From Palaemon carinicauda (taxonomy: Eukaryota > Arthropoda > Malacostraca > Decapoda > Palaemonidae), in contig NC_090743.1 of NCBI RefSeq assembly GCF_036898095.1, forward strand, positions 20,072,479 to 20,136,478: a stretch of DNA of 64,000 nucleotides, read 5' to 3'. How positions within the stretch are numbered: position 1 is the stretch's first letter; each line of letters starts with the position of its first letter. Of the stretch, positions 1-11,794 are shown one piece after another. Below the pieces are notes generated by a model. That model was not told the DNA's origin. It saw only the letters and a program-made list of their open reading frames with translations, and ran no database searches. The position numbers and the translations under genes are program-made.

Positions 1-983
1 TAATCTATGGAGAAGCTTCAGAGTGGGTAGCTGTTAAAAGCGCAGTACCTCAAGGATCCGTCCTTGGACCATTGTTATTTCTGATCTACATTAACGACAC
101 ATATTTAGGATTAACTTGTAGAATACCCAAATGTTTAGATGATACTCAACTAGGCATAAATGCTGTAAACTCGGAAGACGTAGATTCCTTAAGAAGGATC
201 TAATGAAGTTGGGAGAATGGTCCAGAAAATGGCAAATACCTTTCATTTGTGGGAAATGTAAACTCATGCACATAAGTTATAGTAACCCACAATCAGATTA
301 CTTACTGCTGGGTAATGAAATAGAAAGTGTGGACCAGGAGGATGATCTCGGTATTATTATCAGCAAGGAATTGAAGTTCACCTAGAAGAAAGCACAAAAA
401 CTAATAGGCTACATAAAGAGACAATTCAAATACAGAAATACAGACACTGTACTGCAGCTGTACACATCACTAGTAAGACCCCATCTAGAATACAGAGTCC
501 AATTCTGGGCTCCAAGTATTCAGAAATATATAGATAGACTGGAAGCAGTACAAGCTAGGGTCACCCAACTAGTACCAACACCAAGGCAATTAGGATTTAG
601 ACGGGGGATGAAAAGTTTGAACTTATTTGATCTACAAACTCTGCGACTAAGGGGACAGTTAATAGAAGCATTCAGAATTTTTAAATGAATAACAAATGTA
701 GCTTACATCAATCTTTTTACGCTTAGCACAAATCAGTCCAGAGGTAACGGATACAAACTGGAATTGAAAAGATACAACACCACTTAATGTGGCAATTTCT
801 TTACATATAAAATAGCAAATACTTGGAATAGACTTCCAGCGGATGTAATAAACAGTAACATGGTAAACGAGTTCAAGAATAAGGTAGACAATACCATAAG
901 AACTCTAAATGCTTAAACTAAATCGCTCTACCAAAGAGCAAATGGAGTCTCCATGGATGGATAAAAAAGTCTTTTTGACATTC

Positions 984-988
<5 letters not shown>
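1..988 (+). pseudogene. CR1-like LINE (family A), 3' part of reverse transcriptase ORF
   Basis: This is the C-terminal part of a non-LTR reverse transcriptase, entered part-way through. Visible blocks are AVPQGSVLGPLLFLIYIND near 45-105, a degenerate catalytic block (LDDTQLG) near 138-156, the thumb segment EWSRKWQIPFICGKCKLMHI near 213-272, and RPHLEYRVQFWAP near 477-515. Stop codons interrupt it at about 200, 382, 685 and 784, so it is dead. It ends just before a (CT)n tract, as do the copies at 59433-61028 (+) and 44410-48360 (-). RPHLEY and the following block are typical of CR1/L2-type elements; the exact clade is inferred. Confidence 0.85.

Positions 989-1071
<83 letters not shown>
989..1071 (+). 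repeat. (CT)n microsatellite at the LINE-A 3' end
   Basis: About 83 bases of uninterrupted CT directly follow the LINE-A 3' sequence. The second duplication copy has the same array at 61029-61099 with a different length. Frames across it give meaningless Ser-Leu or Arg-Glu runs. Confidence 0.95.
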
Positions 1072-1075
<4 letters not shown>

Positions 1076-1896
1076 GTTTTGGAAACTTACTGAAACTTCC
1101 TCCTCTAGAGGTTGATTTATGCGTCCACTCCTCATCGTTTTCAATGGAACCTCATAGCTATTCAAAGTCCCCTGATAAAATGTATTGATAATGCTTCTCT
1201 CTTCGTGTCCCAGAAATTAAAATGTTTCTCTTCTCCTTCCCCCTTGAAGGGCGAGGAAAATGGTCATTTGTTATTTTCAGGAGACGAAGTTATTCTTCCT
1301 CTTCTCGCTAACTCTTGTGAAAATCCTGCTCCGTGAGTCTTGTCCTCTTTTGAGTAGTGTCATATTTGGAATTTCATAGAATATCAAGTATCTCCATTAA
1401 GCATTTAGAGATATGTTCATAACTATTGAATTCTTTCTTCTTCTGTATTTCCTGACTGTTATAGCATTTGCCCTTCAAGGAATCTGCCACCTTTTTCGGT
1501 GCGGAGACCCACTTGGTTCCTCCTTTTTTTATTTTCCTGGATGAGATAGATAAATGAAGCTAATAGATTTTGTATTTTATTTTCCTAATCAGAGACTCAT
1601 TGCTGACTGAGTAAATAGACCAGATATTCTTTGAATGACATTTATTAAAATCTTCAAACTTTTTTGAGTGGCCAATGTACTATATATCCTTTCATAAATG
1701 CCAATTTTTCTTTGTGTATTCGTGATAGCCTTATGTACCACATTATTTGTTAAAAATGTAAGAAGTCAACAGAGCTGGAGAATAAAAAGGAAGGGATATA
1801 GCTTAAATACAAGCTTATGACTTATATTACTTTGTTGCACTAATAAGTTAAGTTAAATTATACAAGGGGGCTGAAAATTTGGATAATAATCTCTAT
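1072..1896. other. No gene seen; part of the duplicated block
   Basis: Moderately AT-rich sequence without a convincing open frame or recognisable transposon protein. The short frames here are not supported by domains. It is closely matched at 61100-61937. Confidence 0.5.
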
Positions 1897-2043
<147 letters not shown>

Positions 2044-2187
2044 ATCATCGTATAGTAATGTTTGGGCACTTTTTGTTTACCTAGGTTCTTTTGCATATAA
2101 AGAAATCCGTTCAAGATTTCGTCTGTCACGAAGTGGTAAAAGATTTCATTAATTTAATTTCAAAATTTTGTAATGTATATATGTATA

Positions 2188-2276
<89 letters not shown>

Positions 2277-2292
2277 TATATATGTATGTATA

Positions 2293-2347
<55 letters not shown>

Positions 2348-2383
2348 CGGCTATTGATTTATTCACTGGAAAGCGGAGTTTCA

Positions 2384-2750
2384 ATATGAATAATAGTACC
2401 AGAGTTATAATGTACAAGTTTATTGCTTAGCTTTCGGATAAATCTATTTCCATCATCAGAGCCTAAAAATACAATACATTAAACAAGTTAAAACTTAGGT
2501 TGATAGATATTTAAAACAGAAATTTAAAATGAACAGAAAAAAAACTGAATTGAAATAAAAAAAACCTAAAACTTTTATAGTTTTAAGTTAATTTTATTTC
2601 ATTTCAAAGTTTTTAGTGTGTTTTAAATATTTATCAAACTATGTTTTAACTTGTTCAGTGTATTCTATTTTTAGGCTCTGATGATGGAAATAGATTTTCC
2701 GAAAGCTAAGCAATAAACACGTTCAGTACATTACAACTCTGGTAAATTTA

Positions 2751-2753
<3 letters not shown>
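2384..2753. mobile_element. Foldback (inverted-repeat) element between TA arrays
   Basis: The left arm (about 2384-2517) and right arm (about 2615-2753) are reverse complements with scattered mismatches, separated by a loop of about 100 bases. One arm reads ATCTATTTCCATCATCAGAG and the other CTCTGATGATGGAAATAGAT. TA arrays lie immediately outside both arms (about 2190-2340 and 2755-2837). No coding capacity is visible. This fits a non-autonomous DNA element inserted into TA sequence. A second copy is at about 62373-62750. Confidence 0.8.
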
Positions 2754-2837
<84 letters not shown>

Positions 2838-2840
<3 letters not shown>

Positions 2841-4217
2841 GGGGGGGGGTGCTCGAGCCATTTCGTCCCGATGGAAATTCCTCTAGGCAGCTTCTACTTG
2901 GAATATTTCCTGCGAGTGATATAACAGAATTTTACCCGTAGAGGTATCACAAGGTTCTAACCCTGGAGGGAATATCCCGAGAGATATCGTGTATACAACA
3001 GGGACTATCCTTCCCCGAATAGAGTTAACCTTGTCTCGAAGGATATGGGATAGGATGTGATACGTGGGAGAGCCGTTACAACTCCGATCCCAATGTGTTA
3101 CTGTAAACATGTTGGCTAGTTCACCATTCTTTCTTGCAACGCCATCTTCATAGATCGCTTTGGGAGTTTTCCGCTTGTTTCTTCAAGTTTTTGAATGTTT
3201 TTTTTTTTTTTTTGGAATATGAATGCTTCTGCTTCATCGGTTAAGTTGAGTACCTTATCCTTTTTTGGTGGAGAATTAATTTCACGCCCCCCCCCCCCCC
3301 CCTTGTTTTTGCGCTATGCGTCCGTTTTTATTCCCCACGGCCATCGCATGGCCGAAGACGGAAGCTCATGTTTTCAAATTATTCCAGGTTTCATATGAAT
3401 TTTTTAGCTAGTGTTTTTGCCTTTCTCTCACTGGATCTCTTGATGTAATTATAAGATATCACCCGAAGCGATGCTGCTGTGTTGCATGAAGATGAATGAC
3501 AGGTCGTAAGTAAAAGCAAAATATATCTTAAAGATATAAATGTGATTTTTACACTATGGTCCAGTGGGTGACATGTGTGTATTCTTTTAATGTGTCTGTG
3601 TGTGTTTCCGTAAAGGACCATCATAGAAACCAAGATAATCAAATAACCCAAATAATTCAAATGGTTTCAAGTGATCGAAATACTGTGACATAAACATGTA
3701 CAGTACATACATGTATGCGCATTTGCATAAGTATACTTATATACAAATTTACATATTCATATGTACATCTATGTGTATTTATATGTATATAAATGGACAA
3801 AGGAAAGCTAAACTTATGAGTTAGACATACCATTTATTGTTGATTATTTGTTTTATATAACCAAGTAACAATGTATCGTAATACATTTACCAAATATTAA
3901 AGGGATAGAAAACTAAAAAGTTTCCAATATAGTTCTCAAAGCCATAGGAAATTATAACAATAGCAGCTATCATAGTGATAATGATTATTATTATTATAAA
4001 GCGCATTTTTTTTCTTATTGCACTACGACCAAAGAAACATTTCCATACTGTCCTGATTTGCAAATGAATACATATTGGTGATTCATAATGTACGAGGGAA
4101 GGACCTATTCCTTCTGAGAAATATGGTCATTTTGTAATTGTAGGAATCAAGAAGGATTATTGGACGAAGAACATTATATCATGGTATAGTTTCGATTCAG
4201 ATTTTGTACTTGAACGT
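2838..4217. other. Non-repetitive-looking stretch; no gene seen
   Basis: It contains G- and C-homopolymers (near 2838-2849 and 3287-3302) and T-tracts, and is duplicated at the far end of the window up to 4028. I found no splice-consistent exon or transposon domain. The short Pro-rich frames around the C-tract are homopolymer translation. Confidence 0.5.
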
Positions 4218-4223
4218 TTTATT
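4218..4223 (-). promoter_or_regulatory. Putative poly(A) signal of the proline-rich peptide gene
   Basis: AATAAA on the minus strand lies about 135 bases downstream of the stop codon at 4359-4361, a normal distance for a short 3' UTR. It supports the exon call but could occur by chance in AT-rich DNA. Confidence 0.4.
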
Positions 4224-4358
4224 ATGATTTGATTAGTTGCTGAAATCCGCGATGTCCGATGGATGTTGTTCAGTTTCTAAATTTCAATATCAGTGATATC
4301 GGGTTCCTTTCCTTCATACTTTCATAGTATTCACTTGTCTTTCGCCCCTTCATCTTCC

Positions 4359-4559
4359 TTATTTGCACCTGCAACCAACATCACCTCGTAAGGTGTCACT
4401 AGCGGTTCGACCAAGGAACCCACCGAGAGCCTCAGGTAAGCTTAAGCCTGGTTTAGCTGCTACCGGGTGTGGCACTGCCACTGGGAGAGGTCTGGGCTTG
4501 GCTTCTACTGGCTGGAAGACGACGAACACAGTCACCACCAGGAGTGAGGACAAAACGAC
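4359..4559 (-). CDS. Exon 2 of the putative proline-rich peptide gene
   Basis: The exon is preceded by a clear polypyrimidine tract and acceptor (CATTTTTCCAG, then GTCGTT). It encodes 66 residues and a stop at 4359-4361. It supplies the hydrophobic core of the signal peptide, a VEA cleavage site and a Pro/Ala/Val segment, then a helix-capable part (LPEALGGFLG), then RGDVGCRCK. The frame could instead begin at an upstream in-frame ATG at 4598, but that would translate the acceptor tract and weaken the N-terminus. The opposite strand also has an 84-codon open frame, which I take as a shadow. Confidence 0.6.
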   Translation of the reverse strand, partial: VVLSSLLVVTVFVVFQPVEAKPRPLPVAVPHPVAAKPGLSLPEALGGFLGRTASDTLRGDVGCRCK

Positions 4560-4943
4560 CTGGAAAAATGAAAGTAAAATGATTATTGGATCAGCCATGT
4601 GGAAGGATGTAAGTTGAACAACGGAATCTTATAGAGTGATAGAATATTAGATTACCAGAAAATCAAGAATTATTAAAGAACCACACATTATACGAAGTTC
4701 GGCTTTCGATGATGTAGAAATTGATTTTTAATTGAATAAGATATTGTGTTGATTTTCATCATATGTTGACTCATTAGGGGCAATTTGAATTAAAAGATAT
4801 CAATAGGTGTCACCTGGTGTGTCTGCAAGTTGGATAATACTTGCAGGTAAGTAAGACAGTGGCCTCACCAGGTAAATCCTGAAATGCCTGTAGCGCCTAA
4901 GTCATAACTTGATCTAGAGCTTCTGAGGCATGATTGGTAGCGG

Positions 4944-4999
<56 letters not shown>

Positions 5000-5101
5000 A
5001 AGAAACTAGGGTTCGACATCCATGTGAGGTAGAAATTTACATATACACATATCTATCCTATATGATAAAGAGCAAGTATATGGATATACAGTATATATAT
5101 C

Positions 5102-5141
<40 letters not shown>

Positions 5142-5791
5142 AAACTAAGCTATAACTCTAGTAGGAAAAGGGTTCCAACAGGAAAAAATAGCCCAGTGAC
5201 GAGAGGAAACAAGGAGGTAAGAAATTATAAGAGAAGAATAAACAATCTAGATAATTTATTTCGAGGACAGTAACAACATTAAATCAGATCCTTCAAAATA
5301 AAAAGAAAAAAAGAGGAAGAGAAATAAGATAGAACAGCATGCCCGAATGTACCCCTAAGCAAGAGAACTCTAATCCAAGACATTGGAGGCCATGGTACAG
5401 AGGCTATGGCACTACCCAAAACCAGAGAACAATGGATTGATTTTCTAGTGTCCTTCTCCCAGGAGAGCTGCTTTAGTTAAAGAGTCTCTTCCACCCTTAC
5501 CAAGAGGAAAGTAGCCACTGAACAATTACATTGCAGTAGTTAACCCCTTTGAGGAAACAAGTATTTTTCACTAATCTCAATTTTGTCGTGTGTATGAGGA
5601 CAGAGGATAATGTGGAAATAATAGGCAAGACTATTCGGTTTATGTGTAGGCAAGGACAAAATGAGCCGTGATTACAGAAAGGGATCCAATTTAGTACTGT
5701 ATGGCCAGTCAAAGAACCCAATAACACTCTTAACAGTAGTATCTTAACCGGTGGCTGGTGCCCGAGCCAACCTCCTACCGATATATGTAGA

Positions 5792-5856
<65 letters not shown>

Positions 5857-6435
5857 CATACATTTGAGGCCTTTTGTAGTTTTGCTGTATTTTGTTTTTG
5901 TTTTCATTTATGCATTGCAGAGGTTAAAAGCCAGCTCCTAAGATGAGTTTCCTCGTATAGGTATAAGGTTATGTAAATTACGTTAGACTTTCGTCGTTAA
6001 TTTCATTGTATTCTTTATTCAAGTAAGTTATATGTAATTTACATTCTTTTCAAGAATTAACTTTTTATTTCACATATTTTTGTTACGAAGTCTTACGTAA
6101 ACTGCTTTAAGAGTGCGATATGACCATACGAGATATGAACAAGGACTTATGTAAATGTTTTTTATATTTTTATGGGGCGTTACTTCATGTTTGAGAGAAA
6201 ATACCCAATTGTTTTGTCTGCAATGTGCTTTGGAAGTATCTCGAAAATCCTAGTGTTAGATGTTATCTTTTTTTTATTTCCGAGAACAGTGGGTGGACTG
6301 AGCAGCTGATAGGGAGAGTTGCCCGAGACCCCGTTTCGTCTCTTGACATTTTTATCTCGTTGGAAACTCTGGCTTCGCTGTTAGGCCAACCCTCCAGGCT
6401 TCCAGATCTATTAGAAATTTCTGGAAGCAGCTAAG

Positions 6436-6501
<66 letters not shown>

Positions 6502-9500
6502 ACCCCAGGGAATTATAGATCAGATAGAGAATTCCAGCCTTAAGACATAGGCATCTACCCCTCTCTCTCTCACACGCCTCTCAGTGTATTGTTTTAAAAG
6601 TGTTAAGTGAAATCTCAAAGTTTTGGTGTGATGGTTTTTTGTAAACATAGTGAGTATTTATAAAAATTCCTTTAGACTTTTTGTAACTGGCCCTGTAGTA
6701 ACGTGAAAGGTATTTGTAAAGTTATCTGGTTAACTATATTCATTGAGTGTCAAGAATAATTAAATATTGTGTAAAATTTCATTTCAAGTGAAACAAGTGA
6801 TTGTATAGTTTTCATGAGAATTATTTCTTTTGTTTTACTCTAAGGTTTATTTAGATTTAATATTTCAAGTCAAGTGATTATATAATTTTCAGAGCATAAC
6901 AATTTTGTCTTAATCTAAGTTTTGCTCAGACTTAATATTTCGAGTGATTTATTTTTGTTTTTATGCAAATTCTTTCAAAGTGTTGTAATTTATATAGAAT
7001 ATTCTTATTTTTTTAAAGAGTGTATTATTTCAATCATCCGTGTTTATTTCATACATGCTCGTGTACTGTTAAAGAATCAAAGTAAGAGGTGGTTTTATAT
7101 AGATCTTAATAATAATTACCCAGTGTTGTTTTGAGTGTACTTAATAGACCTTTGTATATTGCTGTCTGTGAGTTATATAACTGTCTTAGAACTCGGGTGT
7201 TAATATTTTCAAGTGTAACAGTTTTAATGTAAAAAACAGGTTAGTTTGGAACTCGAGAGGCTGTATAGCTTGCCAGCCATAATATATATAATATATGTTT
7301 TGTTCCCGGACACGGGACCATTGTATAATATATTTTTGGTGCCTAGACCCTTGGGATCGATTGAGTCTGTTTTAAATATTGGTGATAACAGGGCTGTGTT
7401 CCTATAAAAGGTTTTGAACAATATAATATTGATAGGATTTTGTGTATTGTTAGGATATATTTTTGGAGAGGTATAAAATTATTTGTTAAATGTACGAGGT
7501 GGGACAGTTTAATATCCAAGAGTTTTTGAATAACCCAAATGTTCAGGAATTGTCAGTAGGTAGTGAAACTAAAGCTCAGTGGCTTTATTTTAATCGCATA
7601 TGGTGGCCATAAAACGAGTGGAATGATTAAATCCCAAATCAAGTGTCTAGTCTTAGAAGCGTTGATAAACTCGGGAAAGTTGTAGGAAGAAAATATAATG
7701 GCAGCTCGTGAACTGTTGGAGGGAGCTGAGGAAGACTTTTAAGCGAAATAAGGACCAGTTGACCCACAAACTGAAAGCATGAAACTAGACGGGGATGTTG
7801 AGGCTGAGATTTAATGTATTGCAGCGGAGGAGAATTTGCTTAAGTTGAAGATAATGGTAGAATGAGAAGAGAGAGAGAGAAGACACGAAGAAATGGAAGC
7901 AAGAAGGGAAAAAAGGAGAAGGAAATGGAAGCAAGACAAGAAGTAAAAAAAGAGAGAGAAGAAAAACGACGTACGAAAGAAATGGAAGCAAAATGGGAAG
8001 AAGAAGCCCTAGAGATTTCAAGACATGCGAGGGAGATGGAAGAAAGGGAAATCGCAAGACGAGAAGAGAAAGACAGAAGACGGGAAGAAAAAGAGATGAA
8101 GAAGCGAGGCATGCGAGTGAGTTGGAGCTGTTGAATGCTCGAGCAAAGTCTATAACGCAGACAGAGGCGACCCCCGCTATGCACGATCCAGTGTTTAATG
8201 TGGCGAACGCCCAGAGGTTAATTCCAAGGTTCACATAAGAGGCTCCTGATGAATTCTTTTATTATTTCGAAACGGTCGCATCGACGATGCAATGTCCCGA
8301 AGGTATCTGTGTTGTTGCAGAGTGTAATGATTAGGAAAGACACCCGTGCATACCTTAACTTAACTCAGGACCAGAGGAAGGAGTATAAAGAAGTGAAGAT
8401 GAGCTTTCTGCCACTGTTTCAGATGACCTCTGAATATTATAATGAAAGGGTCCGAAGTTTGAGGAAGGACGAGAAAATGACTTGAATGCATTACGCTTAG
8501 AAGGTACGACGATGTTTTGAGAGATGGACAGAGGCTGCTAACGTGAGGGAGATGACTGATTTAGAAGAATTGATAATACTAGAACAGTATATACGAGGAA
8601 TTCCTGAACATATTCGAATGTACAAGAGAGAGAGAGGTGAAGAAACTTGATAAAGCCACATCGCTGAGTGACGATTATAATATTATCAGTCGTAAACCCT
8701 CCTCGGGCATGAAGTTTCAACCGTCACTCCGACCTAGTGTCAAGTATTCGTCGAACCATGGAAACCAGTTCAGTAAAGTCTACGTGGATAAGTTCAACAG
8801 GTACAGCGGAAGTAGCACTGGTACTGTTCCTAAGCAGAATGTGATAGTACCACAGCAACAATCGTCGAATCATCCTCCTTCAAATATTGTGAAAGACGCG
8901 CAAAAGGTAAATATTGTCTGTTTTAAGTGTGGCAAGAGAGGCCATATCAATAAGGAATGTTGGTCGAACCTACCGAAAGCATTCACCCAAGTGATTAAGG
9001 ATAATTTTACTTCACAGACTGCGAAGACGAAGAAACAATCGGGAAAGGTTGAAGAGGAAAATAAACCAGCCAATGTTTACATGACGAACAGGACAAACCC
9101 AAACAGCGTGGATACCTTTAAACCATATAATTATGAAGGTATGTTAGCAGCAATGGACGAGAGTGAGCGAACTCCATTCATGATATTACGCGACACAGGT
9201 TGCAACCATGTTGTGGTGGTACGACGAGTACTCCTGTTGGTGGAACACTCTCTCACAGGGGACTTGGTTATTTTGAAAGGAATAGGAGGTGAAGAGGTTA
9301 CCCATATTTGCCGTTTGAAACTTTCATGCGAGTTTTTGACTGGTAATTTTGATTTGGCGGTAAAGGATTCATTGGCTGTCGAAGGAGTAGACGTCCTGCT
9401 GGGTAATGAGGTTGGTGGAACCCCGTTTGTGCCTTGTCCCATTGTAACGGAGAAACCATTGAAGTATAGTCCTACGACTAAACTCGAGATGGACTACCTG

Positions 9501-11382
9501 TATCTGTTTCCTAGTTGTGTGACGACTAGAGGTATAACGAAGAAAGTGGCTGCTGAAGAAGAAAAAGAAATCGAATGAGCGATGAACTTGGGAGGATTTA
9601 TTTTCCGAAGAAGAGCATTCCCTTGATGGTACACGAGAGGATATCTCCCAAGTAAGCCCGAGAGAAGAGGAGCGACAGACGAGCGGTCAAGAGGACATAG
9701 AAGAAATGCACATGTAAGAAATAGAAAACTCAGCGCTTGAAGTAGGACACGTGATGAGGAAAAGGCTGATAGGATAACAACGGAAGGATGCATTGTAAAC
9801 AGAGTTATTGTACCGTGTGGTGGAAGAGACGGATGCACAGCAGTCTCCGACCTGTTATTATCTTAAGGATGGGTTGCTTATGAGGAAGCGTAGACCCGCC
9901 GATATCCCTGTACATGCCGAATGGGGGATATATCGGCAGATAATAATTCCCGCATGGTTGAGAAAACAGGTGATCTCGGTAGTACACGAGACGGGACATT
10001 GGGAAAAGGAAGATGACGGAGAAGATTATGAAACACTTTTTCTGGCCTGGCATGCATATGGACGTGATCCAGTATTGCCGTGAATGTCACAATTGTCAAA
10101 TAGCTGGAAGGCCAAACGAGTACATTATGAAAGCTCCCTTATACCAGATAGAAGTGCGAGGAGAACCCTTCAGCAAGGTAATAATCGACATTGTGGGACC
10201 TTTACCAAGGACGAAAAAAGGTCACGAATATATGTTAACCTTGATGTGTCCAGTGACGAGATACCCCAAAGCTATACACGTCATGAACATCAGTACCAAA
10301 ATAATTACCGAGAAGTTACTAGACTTTTTCACTAAGTTTGGTATTCCGGAAATCGTTCAAAGTGACCGAGGAACGAATGTCACATCAAAACTGTTTAAGG
10401 ACGTAATGAAAGTGTTGGATGTGAAACAACAACTCTCAACTGCTTATCATTCGGAGACCCAAGATGCATTAGAGAGGTTTCATCAAACTTTAAAAAGTAT
10501 ATTAACGAAGTTCTGCAGTGAAACGGGTAATGAATGGGATATCGGACTACCGTTGATGTTATTTGAGGTACGTAATGCTTATCAAGAAAGCATGAGATGT
10601 ACCCCGAATAAAATGATATTTGGACGAGAAGTGCGAGGACCGATTAAAATGTTAGCAGGAAAATGGAAGGACTGAGAGGAAACGGAGGGATAATATGTCA
10701 AGAATTTGAGGAAAAGGATAGGCGAGATAAGGAAATTTTCCATGGAAAAATCTCAAGGCGAGTTCAGAAAAAAATGAAGAAAAGTTTTGTTTTGAAAAGT
10801 AAAGACAAGACAGTTTTCTATAGGACAACAGGTATTGGTCTTCCGGTTGATCAGGAAATTTCCCACTCACCAACAAGTTCCAAGCTTCTGAAGTGTGTAT
10901 GGCGCAAACCATACCATCCACCTAAGACGACGATGGATATGAGGTAGGGGCGGTAAGCAAAGTGAATAATTCGTCTATCATTCGGAACTTGGAAGAGAAA
11001 TTAACTCATTTGAACCAGGAGCCGTATCACCGAGAAGTCATAAGAAAAGAAGTGGACTATTTGTTACAAAACGGTTTAGCCGAACAAAGTTCTAGCCCTT
11101 ACAGTTCTCCATGCTTGCTCGTGGTTTTAAATAGATCGTAATAATAATTACCCAATGTTGTTTTGAGTGTACTTAAGAGACCTTTGGATATTCAATGTTT
11201 TGTATATTGCTGTCTGGGGGTATTATAACTGTTTTAGAGCTCGGGTGTTAGTTTTTTTCAAGTGTAACAGATTTAATGTTAAACAAACAGGTGCGTTTGG
11301 AACTCGAAAGGTTGTATAGCTTGCCTGCTGTATTATATATATTATACGTTTGGTTCCCTGACACGGGACCATCATATAATAA

Positions 11383-11465
<83 letters not shown>

Positions 11466-11710
11466 ACAGCTGCAGCTGTTCCTAGTCCACTGCAGGACTA
11501 AGGCCTCATACAAAGTCCTTATTCATGTCTTGGGTTTGACCAGTTTCTATCACTACGCTGGCCAACTGCGAATTGGTGATGGTTGGAATCTAGTCTGATC
11601 GCCCACAGCAAACCAACATAGTATGTGTGGGCCTGACTAGTACAACTTCGGTGATCACAGCGATACACAAACCCTTTCACTATGTTAGGAAGGGATTATA
11701 TATACATATA

Positions 11711-11794
<84 letters not shown>

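Larger units (their letters stand above)
6501..11385 (+). mobile_element. Defective Ty3/gypsy LTR retrotransposon with integrase ahead of RT (Gmr1-like order)
   Basis: Direct repeats of LTR sequence (about 7095-7330 and 11127-11376) bracket gag, protease, integrase and the first residues of an RT. No RT or RNase H lies between protease and integrase, because only about 230 bases separate those ORFs. An RT N-terminal segment follows integrase. Integrase upstream of RT in a gypsy-type element is the Gmr1-like order. The element has many stops and frameshifts, and most of RT, all of RNase H and part of the 3' LTR are deleted. It lies antisense in the intron of the peptide gene. Confidence 0.75.

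Noticed and set aside
905..1165. Arg-Glu repeat frame
   Set aside because: Translation of (CT)n/(GA)n; same at 15539-15763, 27515-27754, 29522-29778, 50232-50525, 53075-53275 and 59287-59646.
4363..4617. 84-codon plus-strand frame opposite the peptide exon, containing CAG-GTAAGC
   Set aside because: No signal peptide or domain, and the minus strand has acceptor, signal peptide, stop and poly(A) signal.
8480..8640. A host SCAN zinc-finger gene
   Set aside because: The segment lies between gag coiled coil and CCHC knuckle with LTRs outside, so it belongs to the retroelement.
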